Source: Alphaproteobacteria bacterium
Lineage (GTDB): Bacteria; Pseudomonadota; Alphaproteobacteria; UBA9219; RFNS01
Direction: 5' to 3'
Assembly (NCBI GenBank): GCA_037200005.1
Contig: JBBCGY010000001.1
Location: 1,569,103-1,633,102, forward strand
DNA: 64,000 nucleotides
Below the pieces are notes generated by a model. That model was not told the origin of the DNA and ran no database searches. It worked only from the letters and a program-made list of their open reading frames with translations. This document shows positions 56,842 to 64,000 of the stretch, in pieces (the stretch's first letter is position 1; each line of letters starts with the position of its first letter). Made by a program: the position numbers and the translations under genes.

Positions 56842-57984
56842 ATGGTGGCCCAGATGATTTCTGGTTTGAGAAACTTCATTGAATCAAAATTCTTTGATCA
56901 AAGCAAAATGCTTGCGCCGGTTGACGGCTATCTGACCCGGCAAGACGACCTCGAAATTCCCGAGCACAACACCATCCTCGGCGGAGCCGCCTGGACTTAT
57001 CCGGCGCGGCGCATCGCGCGCTTTCATATGCCGGGACTTCATGTCGGAATCACTTATATCGGCGGGATCAACACAGTGCGAGCAGATTCTGGCGCGGAGC
57101 CTGTCGCCGCCGCGCTCATGGGCTTGCCGGACGCCTTGCGGCCTTCCTTTACCTGTTTCGACTATGGCGGCTTCGGAAAATCGGGCGGCGAGCTATACGA
57201 TCTGAAATTCGGCCAGATGCTCGACGACGCGCGCAGCGTGGTCGAGGCCACGGCGGGGCCGCAAATCCTGGTCGGCACGTCGATGGGGGGCTTTATCGCG
57301 CTTAAGCTGGCGCAAGAGGAGCATGCGAGAAAACTCGCCGCGGCGGAATCCGGATCGAAGAAAGGAATTCTCGGCGAAAAGCGAAAGATTCTGGCGGTCG
57401 TGCCGATCAACGCGGCATGGAACTTCTCCGAGCTTCCCAATATCAGACAGGTGTGCCGCCATATCGTGACCAATATCCGGCATATGCGCAATGGCGGCCG
57501 GCCATTGCCCAGCGGGCTGGTCCGCGAGTTCCTGGCGGAGGGACGCCATCATTGCCTGCGCACGGAATCTTCGCCCGGCGGAGAACAGCGTTTTCCCTTC
57601 GGCTGTCCGGTTCTGGCCATTCAGGGCGGCGCCGATCCGCTGGTGAAGGTCGAACGCTCGAAAGAGCTGATGCGTCGCATCGACGCGCCCGCCACGGAAT
57701 TGTACGTTTTTCCCGAAGGCAATCACCATATGACGAACGATCAGGTCAGGCATCTGGTGCGCAACGGCTTGCCCGCGGTGGCGAAAAGCCTGGGCCAGGA
57801 TTTGCCTTGGCTGATGCAGGATCATGCGCAGGAGAGCCTGAAGAAATTCTTCGCCGCTGCGGGCCGGCAAGTGGCCGCGCTCTTCGCCGGGCAGGCAGGC
57901 GATATCCCGGCGCTGCGGCCGGACGGATATGATTTCGGCAATCTCCGTTCGCCGTCCGTTGCGCCGAGCCGCATGCCGGGCTGA
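56842..57984 (+). CDS. Alpha/beta-hydrolase, 380 aa
   Basis: The core has FTCFDYGGFGKSGGELYD (about residues 98-115), the nucleophile elbow LVGTSMGGFIALKLAQ (Ser near 147), LAIQGGADPLVKVERS (Asp near 260) and FPEGNHHMTNDQ (His near 291). The N-terminal 70 residues have no clear match, and the C-terminal tail (90 residues) is Ala/Arg-rich. The true start could be later than the ATG at 56842 because it lies 12 bp from the divergent gene. The substrate is unknown. Confidence 0.78.
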   Translation: MVAQMISGLRNFIESKFFDQSKMLAPVDGYLTRQDDLEIPEHNTILGGAAWTYPARRIARFHMPGLHVGITYIGGINTVRADSGAEPVAAALMGLPDALRPSFTCFDYGGFGKSGGELYDLKFGQMLDDARSVVEATAGPQILVGTSMGGFIALKLAQEEHARKLAAAESGSKKGILGEKRKILAVVPINAAWNFSELPNIRQVCRHIVTNIRHMRNGGRPLPSGLVREFLAEGRHHCLRTESSPGGEQRFPFGCPVLAIQGGADPLVKVERSKELMRRIDAPATELYVFPEGNHHMTNDQVRHLVRNGLPAVAKSLGQDLPWLMQDHAQESLKKFFAAAGRQVAALFAGQAGDIPALRPDGYDFGNLRSPSVAPSRMPG

Positions 57985-57988
57985 GTTT

Positions 57989-58663
57989 CTATACGCGCAA
58001 TTTGGCCTTCTGGGCATAGAGCCTCAGGTCGGCGGCGGCGAACAGGCCTTCCGGCGTATCGTTGGCGTTGAACGGCGCGGCGCCGAAGCTGGCTTTCAGC
58101 GGCAGAACGCGCGCGCCCCAGGTCAAGGCGCGGGTGTGAAATCCATGCTCCAGCTTGCGCAAACGGGCGAGGCCGTTATCACTGTCGGTGCGAGTCATGA
58201 TGATCGCGAACTCGTCGCCGCCGATGCGCGACACGAGATCGCTCGAGCGCACTTCAGCCGTCAGGGCCGCGGCCACTTCTTTCAGATAAGCGTCGCCCGC
58301 GTTATGGCCGTGCAGGTCGTTGACCTGCTTGAAGGCGTTCAAATCGCAAAGAATGAGCAAGCCCCTGGCATGATCGTCGCGCGCCGCGGCCGCGAGTTCG
58401 CGTCCAAGCTCCAGCATCAAGCCGCGCCGATTGACCACCCCGGTCAGTTCGTCGGTCAACGCCAGATTTTCCAATTGGGCGATGCGATGCCGTTGAGCCG
58501 CGATAACTTGCTCGGCTTCGGCAATCAGAATTCTGGCTTCGCTTACGCTCGAAATCTCGCCCCGGCGCCAATTGTAGATAGGGTCGTAACTTTTAAAGCC
58601 GTTTTTTGAGAAAACCGACTGCGTCGCAGCGGGTAAATCCAATTTTGAAAATTGATTGAGCAT
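57989..58663 (-). CDS. GGDEF-domain diguanylate cyclase
   Basis: The enzyme would make cyclic di-GMP from two GTP. The GGDEF domain fills residues 65-224: DELTGVVNRRGLMLELGREL, LLILCDLNAFKQVNDLHGHNAGD, and the intact active loop RIGGDEFAII. An I-site RSSD lies five residues before GGDEF, so feedback inhibition by c-di-GMP is expected. The N-terminal 60 residues have a coiled coil but no known sensor domain. I start at the ATG at 58663 with GGAG upstream. It converges with the hydrolase gene, with 4 bp between the stops. Confidence 0.9.
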   Translation of the reverse strand: MLNQFSKLDLPAATQSVFSKNGFKSYDPIYNWRRGEISSVSEARILIAEAEQVIAAQRHRIAQLENLALTDELTGVVNRRGLMLELGRELAAAARDDHARGLLILCDLNAFKQVNDLHGHNAGDAYLKEVAAALTAEVRSSDLVSRIGGDEFAIIMTRTDSDNGLARLRKLEHGFHTRALTWGARVLPLKASFGAAPFNANDTPEGLFAAADLRLYAQKAKLRV

Positions 58664-58837
58664 AGCATCATCTCCCCATGTCTGCTTCAGAGGATGCAAA
58701 GTGCAGGCCAAAATTAACCCATTGATAATGCGGTAAAAATTATGCCAGTATAATGGACGGGGCGGTAAGAATGCCCCGGTGGGGCGTTCAGCGCTGCGAA
58801 AAAATTACCCATCCCCTATCGCTTGCCCATTGAAGCC

Positions 58838-59662
58838 ATGAAGAATCGCGTCGTTCTCCTCCTTGCGATATATATGACAATCGCTTGCTCCGGCAACGCG
58901 GCGGCGGCGGGTATTCAGATTACGCCGCATCGCGCCATCTATCAAATGCGCCTGGAGCAAAGCCGCCAATCGAGCCAGATCGCCAGCACCGAAGGCAAAA
59001 TGATGTTCACCATCAACGATGCCTGCGACGGCTGGACGAGCGAACAGAAACTGGACATGAAATACTATTACGTGGACGGGAAAGATGCGGCGAACACCAT
59101 CGCCAACTCCTCCTGGGAGGCCAAGGACGGCACGCGCTATGTTTTCACGGCCCGCAGCACAAGCAACAGCCAGGAAACCGCCACTTTCCGCGGCCAGGCG
59201 GAACTTGGCGCCACGGGAGGCAAGGCGGTCTATAGCGAACCTAAAAGCAAAACCGTCGAACTTAAGAGCGCCGCCCGCTTTCCGACCCAGCATACGCTCG
59301 AGATTCTGAATTATGCCGCGCGGGGAGAGAAGATACCGAACCGGATCGTTTTCGACGGCTCCGACGAATACGGCCAGAGCGAAATCAGCATTTTCGTCGG
59401 CAAGCCCTCGCCGCTCGCCGCCGCCATGGATATTACCGGCAAATTGCGCGGCAATCCGCTTCTCCAGGAAGATGCATGGCCGGTGAGAATGGCATTTTAT
59501 CCGCTCGAAGCCAGCGAAGCGGGAACGCCCGATTACGAAATGACCATCGACCTTCTGCCCAACGGCGTCGCGCGCAGCATGCTCGTGGATTATGGCGATT
59601 TCAGCGTACGCGGCACCCTAACCAATCTTGAGGCTCTGCCCGCGGGCGGATGTTCGCGATAA
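58838..59662 (+). CDS. eipB: EipB/DUF1849 periplasmic protein
   Basis: EipB-family proteins maintain envelope integrity in alphaproteobacteria (Brucella, Caulobacter relatives). A signal peptide (VVLLLAIYMTIACSGNAAAA) is followed by a beta-rich domain: HRAIYQMRLEQSRQSSQIASTEGKMMFTI, DACDGWTSEQKLDMKYYY, and a C-terminus TNLEALPAGGC. The two Cys match the conserved disulfide pair of EipB. I start at MKNRV; an ATG five codons earlier is possible. It is a 274-aa protein, close to the family length. Confidence 0.88.
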   Translation: MKNRVVLLLAIYMTIACSGNAAAAGIQITPHRAIYQMRLEQSRQSSQIASTEGKMMFTINDACDGWTSEQKLDMKYYYVDGKDAANTIANSSWEAKDGTRYVFTARSTSNSQETATFRGQAELGATGGKAVYSEPKSKTVELKSAARFPTQHTLEILNYAARGEKIPNRIVFDGSDEYGQSEISIFVGKPSPLAAAMDITGKLRGNPLLQEDAWPVRMAFYPLEASEAGTPDYEMTIDLLPNGVARSMLVDYGDFSVRGTLTNLEALPAGGCSR

Positions 59663-59687
59663 GGGGCTGGCGCTCAACCTGATCGGC

Positions 59688-60195
59688 TCATGCCCTAGCG
59701 CATGGGCGGCGCTGCCGGGACGTGATTATATGACGGCCCGGCGGGGGGCGGTGGTGAAGGAATAGGATAGGACTGGGGGGCCGGCCCTCCTTGAGGCAAT
59801 GACGGACCGTACTGAACAGGGCCAGGCACGGCACCAGGGTACCAGCCGTTGTTATATGGCTGCACGGGATATCCGCCATACTGGGCTGGATAGTTTCCCC
59901 TGCCTCGGACAATGACCGGATCGACGCAGAGATTGTAAGCACCGGTGGTCCATGTCTCGCCCGTGTCGCCGTCAAGCATATAAGAGCATCGAATGTTGCA
60001 GACGCGGCCCTGTCCGGGGGGACATTCTTCCGGCGTATTGACTAATACGAGATCGCGCTGATTGAAGGTATGAATATCAAGTATGCCGGTCGCGCCGCAT
60101 CCGGATGAAAGAACGCCAACGGTAGCGGCAGCGATGCCTAACACCGTCTTATCGCTCAATAATTTTCTGGACAAGTTAGCCACCCAGCTCATCAT
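59688..60195 (-). CDS. Hypothetical Pro/Gly-rich lipoprotein
   Basis: The signal peptide ends in a lipobox (VLSSGC, Cys near residue 33). The mature part has five Cys in about 60 residues (PEECPPGQGRVCNIRCSYM; YNLCVDP), then a long Pro/Gly/Tyr-rich tail (GNYPAQYGGYPVQPYNNGWYPG) like a surface or wall-binding linker. GGAG precedes the two start Met codons. I do not recognise the family. Confidence 0.65.
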
Positions 60196-60312
60196 CCGTC
60201 TCCACGGCTATTAGCGGTGTTCATTACATCTCGGAGAATACGGGACAGGCTTATGTCCTGTCCATGCCAACATTACTTTCATGCTTAACGGCTTCATTAT
60301 AACAGCGTTTTC

Positions 60313-60927
60313 TTACAATAAATTGAATATCACGGTGCGCAGTCCCGTCATGCCGGTATTGCGCGTCGCGCTGGTCGATAAAAGCTCGGCATAGGCCGCC
60401 GGATGTTTGGTTAATTTTTGCCGCGTCTCTTCAAGGATTTTTTCCTGGGCCTCGGGCGGCGTCAGATCGGTCTTGGTCAGGACGATCTGATAAAGCTGGG
60501 CCGCCCGGTCGAGCGTGGCCAGCATCTCCTGATCCGTCGCCGTGATTCCGTGCCGGGAGTCGATCAGCGCGAAAACCCGCTTTAACGTCCGCCGCTCGCG
60601 CAAATACAGGCGCAGCAAACTTTGCCAGGCGGCGGCCTTGACCTTGGGCGCCTTGGCGAAGCCATAGCCCGGCACGTCGACGAGATAACAGCGGCGCTCC
60701 AGGCGGAAGAAATTCAACTGCTGCGTCCGTCCCGGCGTCGTCGAGACATGCGCGAGCTTTCTGCCGGTCAGCGCGTTGAGAAGCGAGGACTTCCCGGCGT
60801 TCGAGCGTCCGATAAAAACGAATTCAGGCAAATGCGGCGGCGGCATCGCGGCAGCCGTCGCCGCGCCGAAAGCGAAGTCGCATTCCCCGGCAAAAAACTT
60901 ATCGGCACGGGTAGGGCCTGTGCTCAT
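60313..60927 (-). CDS. engB: Ribosome biogenesis GTPase EngB/YsxC
   Basis: EngB is needed for 50S assembly. The 204-aa protein starts at STGPTRADKFFAGE and has G1 IGRSNAGKSSLLNAL (about residue 40), DVPGYGFAKAP (G3), TKTDL (G4) and LSTSATRNTG (G5 region). I start at the ATG at 60927, whose A is shared with the yidC stop (TAATG). The longer frame upstream is a shadow of yidC. The gene ends the rpmH-rnpA-yidD-yidC-engB unit. Confidence 0.95.
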   Translation of the reverse strand: MSTGPTRADKFFAGECDFAFGAATAAAMPPPHLPEFVFIGRSNAGKSSLLNALTGRKLAHVSTTPGRTQQLNFFRLERRCYLVDVPGYGFAKAPKVKAAAWQSLLRLYLRERRTLKRVFALIDSRHGITATDQEMLATLDRAAQLYQIVLTKTDLTPPEAQEKILEETRQKLTKHPAAYAELLSTSATRNTGMTGLRTVIFNLL

Positions 60928-62699
60928 TATGGCTTGCTGTGCTTCTTGTCCATCTGGCGATAGATCAGAAACTGCTGCGTGATCGAGATCGTGTTGCTCC
61001 AGGTCCAGTAAATCAGCAAACCCGCGGCCATGCTGGGACCGAGCATGGCGGTGAATATCACCGGCATGAGCATCATGACCTGCGCCTGCATGGGATCGGG
61101 CGGGGCCGGGTTCATTCTTTGCAGCGCGTACATGCTGACGCCCATCAACAGCGGCCAGACGCCGATATGGAGAAAGGCGGGAGATGCGGGGATATTCCAT
61201 GGCATCAGGCCGAAGAGATTGAGAATCGTCGTCGGGTCGGGAGCCGACAAATCCTTGATCCAGCCGAAGAACGGCGCGTGACGCATGTCGATGCCGATAT
61301 AAAGCACTTTGTAGAGCGCGAAGAAGACCGGCAGCTGCGCGAAGATGGGCAGGCATCCCGAAAGCGGCGAGACTTTTTCCCTTTTATAAAGCTCCATCAT
61401 TTCGATGCTCTGGCGCGGCTTGTCGTCCTTGAAGCGTTCCGACAGGAGCTTCAATTCAGGCTGCAATTTCTTCATCTTGGCCATGGAGCGGTATGATTTG
61501 ATGCCCAGGGGCAGCACCGCCATCTTCACCAATACGGTCAGCGCCAATATGGCGAGGCCGACATTGCCGAGCTGCCTGCCGAGCCAGTTCAGCGTGTAGA
61601 GCAACGGCTTGGTCAGGAATCCGAACCAGCCGAAATCGATGGCGAGAGCGAATTTCTCTATATTATATTTCTCGGCATACATATCGAGCAGTTCGACCCG
61701 CTTCGCCCCGGCGAAGAAGTGGCGCGTATATTCATGCGTCGCGCCGGGAGCGATCGTGGCGGGAGCGCCGCGATAATCGACCTGGAATTTTCCGTCCTCT
61801 GTCTTCTGCTCCGGACGCCTGGCAAATTTGAAGCTCGCGGCGATTTGTTCCTCGGGCGGAGGGATCAAAGCCGTATGCCAATATTTGCTGGTGATGCCGG
61901 CCCATCCGCCCTGCGAGGCCTCGGCGATGGAAACCTTGTCTTCCAACTCGCCATAACTATGTTCCTTCAGCACGCCGCCCAGCACGCCCAGCGGCCCTAT
62001 ATGGCCCATGGCAAGCTCGCTCTGGTCGGGAATGGTCTGATGCACGAGCAGCCCGAAGGGATGCAAGGTCACGGGCCGTTCGCCGCTGTTGCGAACGCGA
62101 TCGGTGATGGTGAACATGAAGTGATCGTCAAGCGTGATGACGCGCTCGAAGCGCAATCCCTCGCCATTGTCCCACGTAAGCGTGACCGGCGACTCCGGCG
62201 TCAGCCTGGCGCCCGGCGGCAGGCTCCACTCGGTATCGGAGGACGGCAGCTTGACGTTCTCGCCGAGCCAGCCGAACTCCGCATAACAGGCAGGATGCGG
62301 CCGGGCCGAACCGGACGGAGACAATAAAACGACCGGCGGGCTGGCGGGATCGACGGTTTCACGATAGCGGCGCAGGACCAGATCATCGATGCGCCCGCCG
62401 GCCAGATTGATCGAGCCGCTCAATTCGCCGGATTCGACGGCCACACGCTTTTGTTCCGCGACCAGAAGGGCGCGGTCTTTAAGTTCCGTTGACGCCGCCG
62501 CGGTGGAGACAGAAGGCGCTGGGCGGCGCGACGCGGGCGGTTCTTTCAGCGCCAGCTTGGCGGCTTTCTGCTGGGCAATGGCGGCGCGATAGGCCTCGAG
62601 CCTCGGGCGTTCGTAAAAATAGTGAAAGCCAAGCAATATGCTCAGCGAAATCGCCATGGCCAGAAACAGATTGGCATGATTCATCGAACTCATCGGCAT
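60927..62699 (-). CDS. yidC: Membrane protein insertase YidC
   Basis: YidC inserts and folds inner-membrane proteins with or without Sec. The 590-aa product has an N-terminal helix ([20 protein letters not shown]), a large periplasmic domain (residues ~60-350) and the conserved C-terminal five-helix core ([61 protein letters not shown]). The ending is KKHSKP. The ATG may be the Met of MNHANL; yidD overlaps its start by 10 bp. Confidence 0.96.
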   Translation of the reverse strand: MPMSSMNHANLFLAMAISLSILLGFHYFYERPRLEAYRAAIAQQKAAKLALKEPPASRRPAPSVSTAAASTELKDRALLVAEQKRVAVESGELSGSINLAGGRIDDLVLRRYRETVDPASPPVVLLSPSGSARPHPACYAEFGWLGENVKLPSSDTEWSLPPGARLTPESPVTLTWDNGEGLRFERVITLDDHFMFTITDRVRNSGERPVTLHPFGLLVHQTIPDQSELAMGHIGPLGVLGGVLKEHSYGELEDKVSIAEASQGGWAGITSKYWHTALIPPPEEQIAASFKFARRPEQKTEDGKFQVDYRGAPATIAPGATHEYTRHFFAGAKRVELLDMYAEKYNIEKFALAIDFGWFGFLTKPLLYTLNWLGRQLGNVGLAILALTVLVKMAVLPLGIKSYRSMAKMKKLQPELKLLSERFKDDKPRQSIEMMELYKREKVSPLSGCLPIFAQLPVFFALYKVLYIGIDMRHAPFFGWIKDLSAPDPTTILNLFGLMPWNIPASPAFLHIGVWPLLMGVSMYALQRMNPAPPDPMQAQVMMLMPVIFTAMLGPSMAAGLLIYWTWSNTISITQQFLIYRQMDKKHSKP

Positions 62700-62956
62700 T
62701 CCTTAGAAACAGGGTCATAGCCGGAATCTCCCCAAGGGTGACACCGGCAAATACGGCGCAGCGCCATCCCGCCGCCGCGCGCGGCGCCATGCGTCTGCAG
62801 GGCTTCAAGCGCATAAGCCGAACAGCTGGGCTCGAAACGGCAATTGCTCCCCAGCCACGGCGCGAGCATAAAACGATAAAAGATCACCGCGCCGCGAAGA
62901 ATCGAGGTTACGGCAAAAGACATGGCGGCGGCGCAAATGCGGAAAATGGCAAACAT
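62690..62956 (-). CDS. yidD: Membrane protein insertion efficiency factor YidD
   Basis: This 88-aa protein promotes insertion of YidC clients. It has one amphipathic N-terminal helix and the signature [28 protein letters not shown], then [17 protein letters not shown], with the family's conserved Cys residues. It overlaps yidC by 10 bp and follows rnpA by 57 bp, as in most proteobacteria. Confidence 0.95.
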   Translation of the reverse strand: MFAIFRICAAAMSFAVTSILRGAVIFYRFMLAPWLGSNCRFEPSCSAYALEALQTHGAARGGGMALRRICRCHPWGDSGYDPVSKECR

Positions 62957-63013
62957 GGAGTGTTTATGGCAAAGTTTTGCCCGTGCCTCAATTTGAATAA
63001 ATGAATAATGTCA

Positions 63014-63403
63014 TTATTCCTTGGAAGAAGCTTTGGGGGAGGCGGCTTTTGCGGCGTTAAGGCGGCGCAGCGCGTAAAGCAGATCTCCGCGCAGGGCGGC
63101 AAAATCACGGGATACCGTTTCCGGCCTGGCAATCAGCACGTAATCGCAGCTCTCGCCCGCCATGGCAGGCAAGACTTCCCGCGCCAGCGCCCGAAGCCGC
63201 CGTTTGGCGCGGTTGCGCATGACGGCATTGCCGACGCGCTTGCTGGCGGTCAACCCATAGCGCAGTCCGCCGGACTCTTGGCCGGATTCATGCGCCCGCG
63301 CTTGCAGGACAAGCCCTTTGGTCGCGCATTTGCGACCGCTGGAAGCGGCGGCAAGAAACTCCGCACGCCGCTTGAGAATAGAAAGCATGGCAGGCATGTT
63401 CAT
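63014..63403 (-). CDS. rnpA: Ribonuclease P protein component
   Basis: RnpA binds the RNase P RNA and helps cut the 5' leader from pre-tRNAs. The basic 129-aa protein (or 124 aa from the Met at 63388) has LKRRAEFLAA at the start and the RNR signature GNAVMRNRAKRRLRALAREV near residues 58-77. The tail is Ala/Lys/Ser-rich. It lies 16 bp after rpmH. Confidence 0.94.
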   Translation of the reverse strand: MNMPAMLSILKRRAEFLAAASSGRKCATKGLVLQARAHESGQESGGLRYGLTASKRVGNAVMRNRAKRRLRALAREVLPAMAGESCDYVLIARPETVSRDFAALRGDLLYALRRLNAAKAASPKASSKE

Positions 63404-63418
63404 CTTTAAGATGAATCA

Positions 63419-63553
63419 CTAGGCCGACAGGCGCTTGCGGCCCTTGGCGCGACGACGGGCGACGACTTGGGCGCCGTTTTTCGTAGCCATGCGGGCGCGA
63501 AAGCCATGACGCCTTTTGCGCACCAGCTTGCTGGGCTGATAAGTGCGTTTCAC
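63419..63553 (-). CDS. rpmH: Large ribosomal subunit protein L34 (bL34)
   Basis: This 44-aa very basic protein ([19 protein letters not shown], then [20 protein letters not shown], ending LSA) is full length for the family. The start codon is GTG (63551-63553), giving Met-Lys-Arg-Thr. It heads the rnpA-yidD-yidC-engB unit. In many bacteria dnaA and oriC lie upstream; here a different gene lies beyond it, so no origin is shown. Confidence 0.95.
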   Translation of the reverse strand: MKRTYQPSKLVRKRRHGFRARMATKNGAQVVARRRAKGRKRLSA

Positions 63554-63634
63554 GATAAACTCCAGAACGCGAATAGTTAAGCGGCGGTTATAGGAAACCT
63601 CGCCGCCGGAGTCAAACGAATCCGCGAATCGGGC

Positions 63635-64000
63635 TTAAGGAGGCGAAATCGTCGAGCCGGTGATGGGAATCGTGGCGGTTCCCCCGCTGCTCAGCGGCGG
63701 GCCGGAGGCGCAGGTGCCGGTCGTCGCTTTCTTGACTTTGAAATTACCACTTACCGACTGCGGGCGCCTATAGCAGCCCGTGCAATAATTCGCAGGAGCT
63801 ACCGTGGGAACTTGGCCTTTGGTGTATATCAGGCCGCTATCGGTATTGGTCATGGTCAATATGTAAGACGCGTTCGAGGGAACGATCTTGCTCGTCTGCT
63901 CCCAGCTGACAGTTCCCTGTACCGGACATTCTCCGGCTCCATAAGAGATGGTTTGGTTCGCGATGGAATCGCTAAGATTGTCAATAACGGTATTGACGGC
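63635..64000 (-). CDS. C-terminal part of an unknown secreted-type protein
   Basis: The frame is open to the window edge, giving at least 121 residues before a TAA. The sequence is Thr/Ser/Gly-rich with paired Cys (GAGECPVQG; NYCTGCYRR; GTCASG) and beta-like stretches (ASYILTMTNTDSGLIYTKGQVP). This looks like an extracellular or surface protein, perhaps a pilin-like or structural one. No family can be named from this part. It lies about 80 bp upstream of rpmH in the same direction. Confidence 0.55.
   Translation of the reverse strand, partial: AVNTVIDNLSDSIANQTISYGAGECPVQGTVSWEQTSKIVPSNASYILTMTNTDSGLIYTKGQVPTVAPANYCTGCYRRPQSVSGNFKVKKATTGTCASGPPLSSGGTATIPITGSTISPP

Noticed and set aside
63554-64000. 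oriC/dnaA region next to rpmH
   Set aside because: No DnaA boxes or dnaA gene are visible; a Thr/Ser-rich coding frame fills most of the stretch.

Overview
The window is chromosomal DNA from an alphaproteobacterium of fairly high GC. The lineage signals are a circularly permuted (two-piece) tmRNA gene beside an alphaproteobacterial sspB, and COQ9, Usg, HisZ next to PurA, an EipB/DUF1849 protein, an intracellular PHB depolymerase, a CIRCE-controlled groESL, and the rpoN-hpf-ptsN and rpmH-rnpA-yidD-yidC-engB clusters. A Rhodospirillales-like or related environmental lineage fits, but the order cannot be fixed from sequence alone. No phage, IS element, CRISPR array or rRNA gene was seen, and I recognised no tRNA gene.

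Layout. 0-7 kb: unknown genes, rimO, a cold-shock gene with its terminator, phaZ, and an ECF sigma / anti-sigma-like / periplasmic sensor-like / secreted-protein operon resembling cnrH-Y-X. 7-15 kb: ssrA and sspB, a HEAT-repeat protein, def-COQ9, rpsU, era and lineage-specific proteins. 15-25 kb: atpH-atpA cut off from atpGDC, a pseudokinase operon, an FkbM methyltransferase, an isochorismatase-like protein and hisZ-purA. 25-33 kb: cell-wall hydrolases, including a lytic transglycosylase-GDSL esterase-M23 endopeptidase fusion broken by a one-base frameshift, and a membrane-fused spermidine-synthase-like protein. 33-45 kb: groESL, usg, trmB, metK, and rbfA / HEAT-like gene / truB / rpsO / GNAT / pnp. 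45-50 kb: a duplicated cassette of unknown membrane proteins with one decayed copy. 50-64 kb: a nitronate-monooxygenase-like flavoprotein, a 13-bp tandem repeat, two alpha/beta hydrolases, ptsN-hpf-rpoN, a glycosyltransferase, a GGDEF enzyme, EipB, and engB-yidC-yidD-rnpA-rpmH.

The main themes are protein quality control (tmRNA, SspB, GroESL, Def), ribosome and RNA metabolism (RimO, RbfA, TruB, S15, S21, PNPase, Era, EngB, HPF, RnpA, TrmB) and envelope remodelling (SLT/M23/SGNH proteins, EipB, YidC/YidD). Several conserved operons are broken up.

Many conserved genes between about 29.2 and 50.9 kb carry single-base indels (slt fusion, trmB, metK, GNAT, pnp, redoxin, nitronate monooxygenase). 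Because metK and pnp are affected, local sequencing or assembly error is the leading explanation. The upstream copy of the 45.7-47.9 kb cassette has a much denser set of lesions and may be truly decayed.
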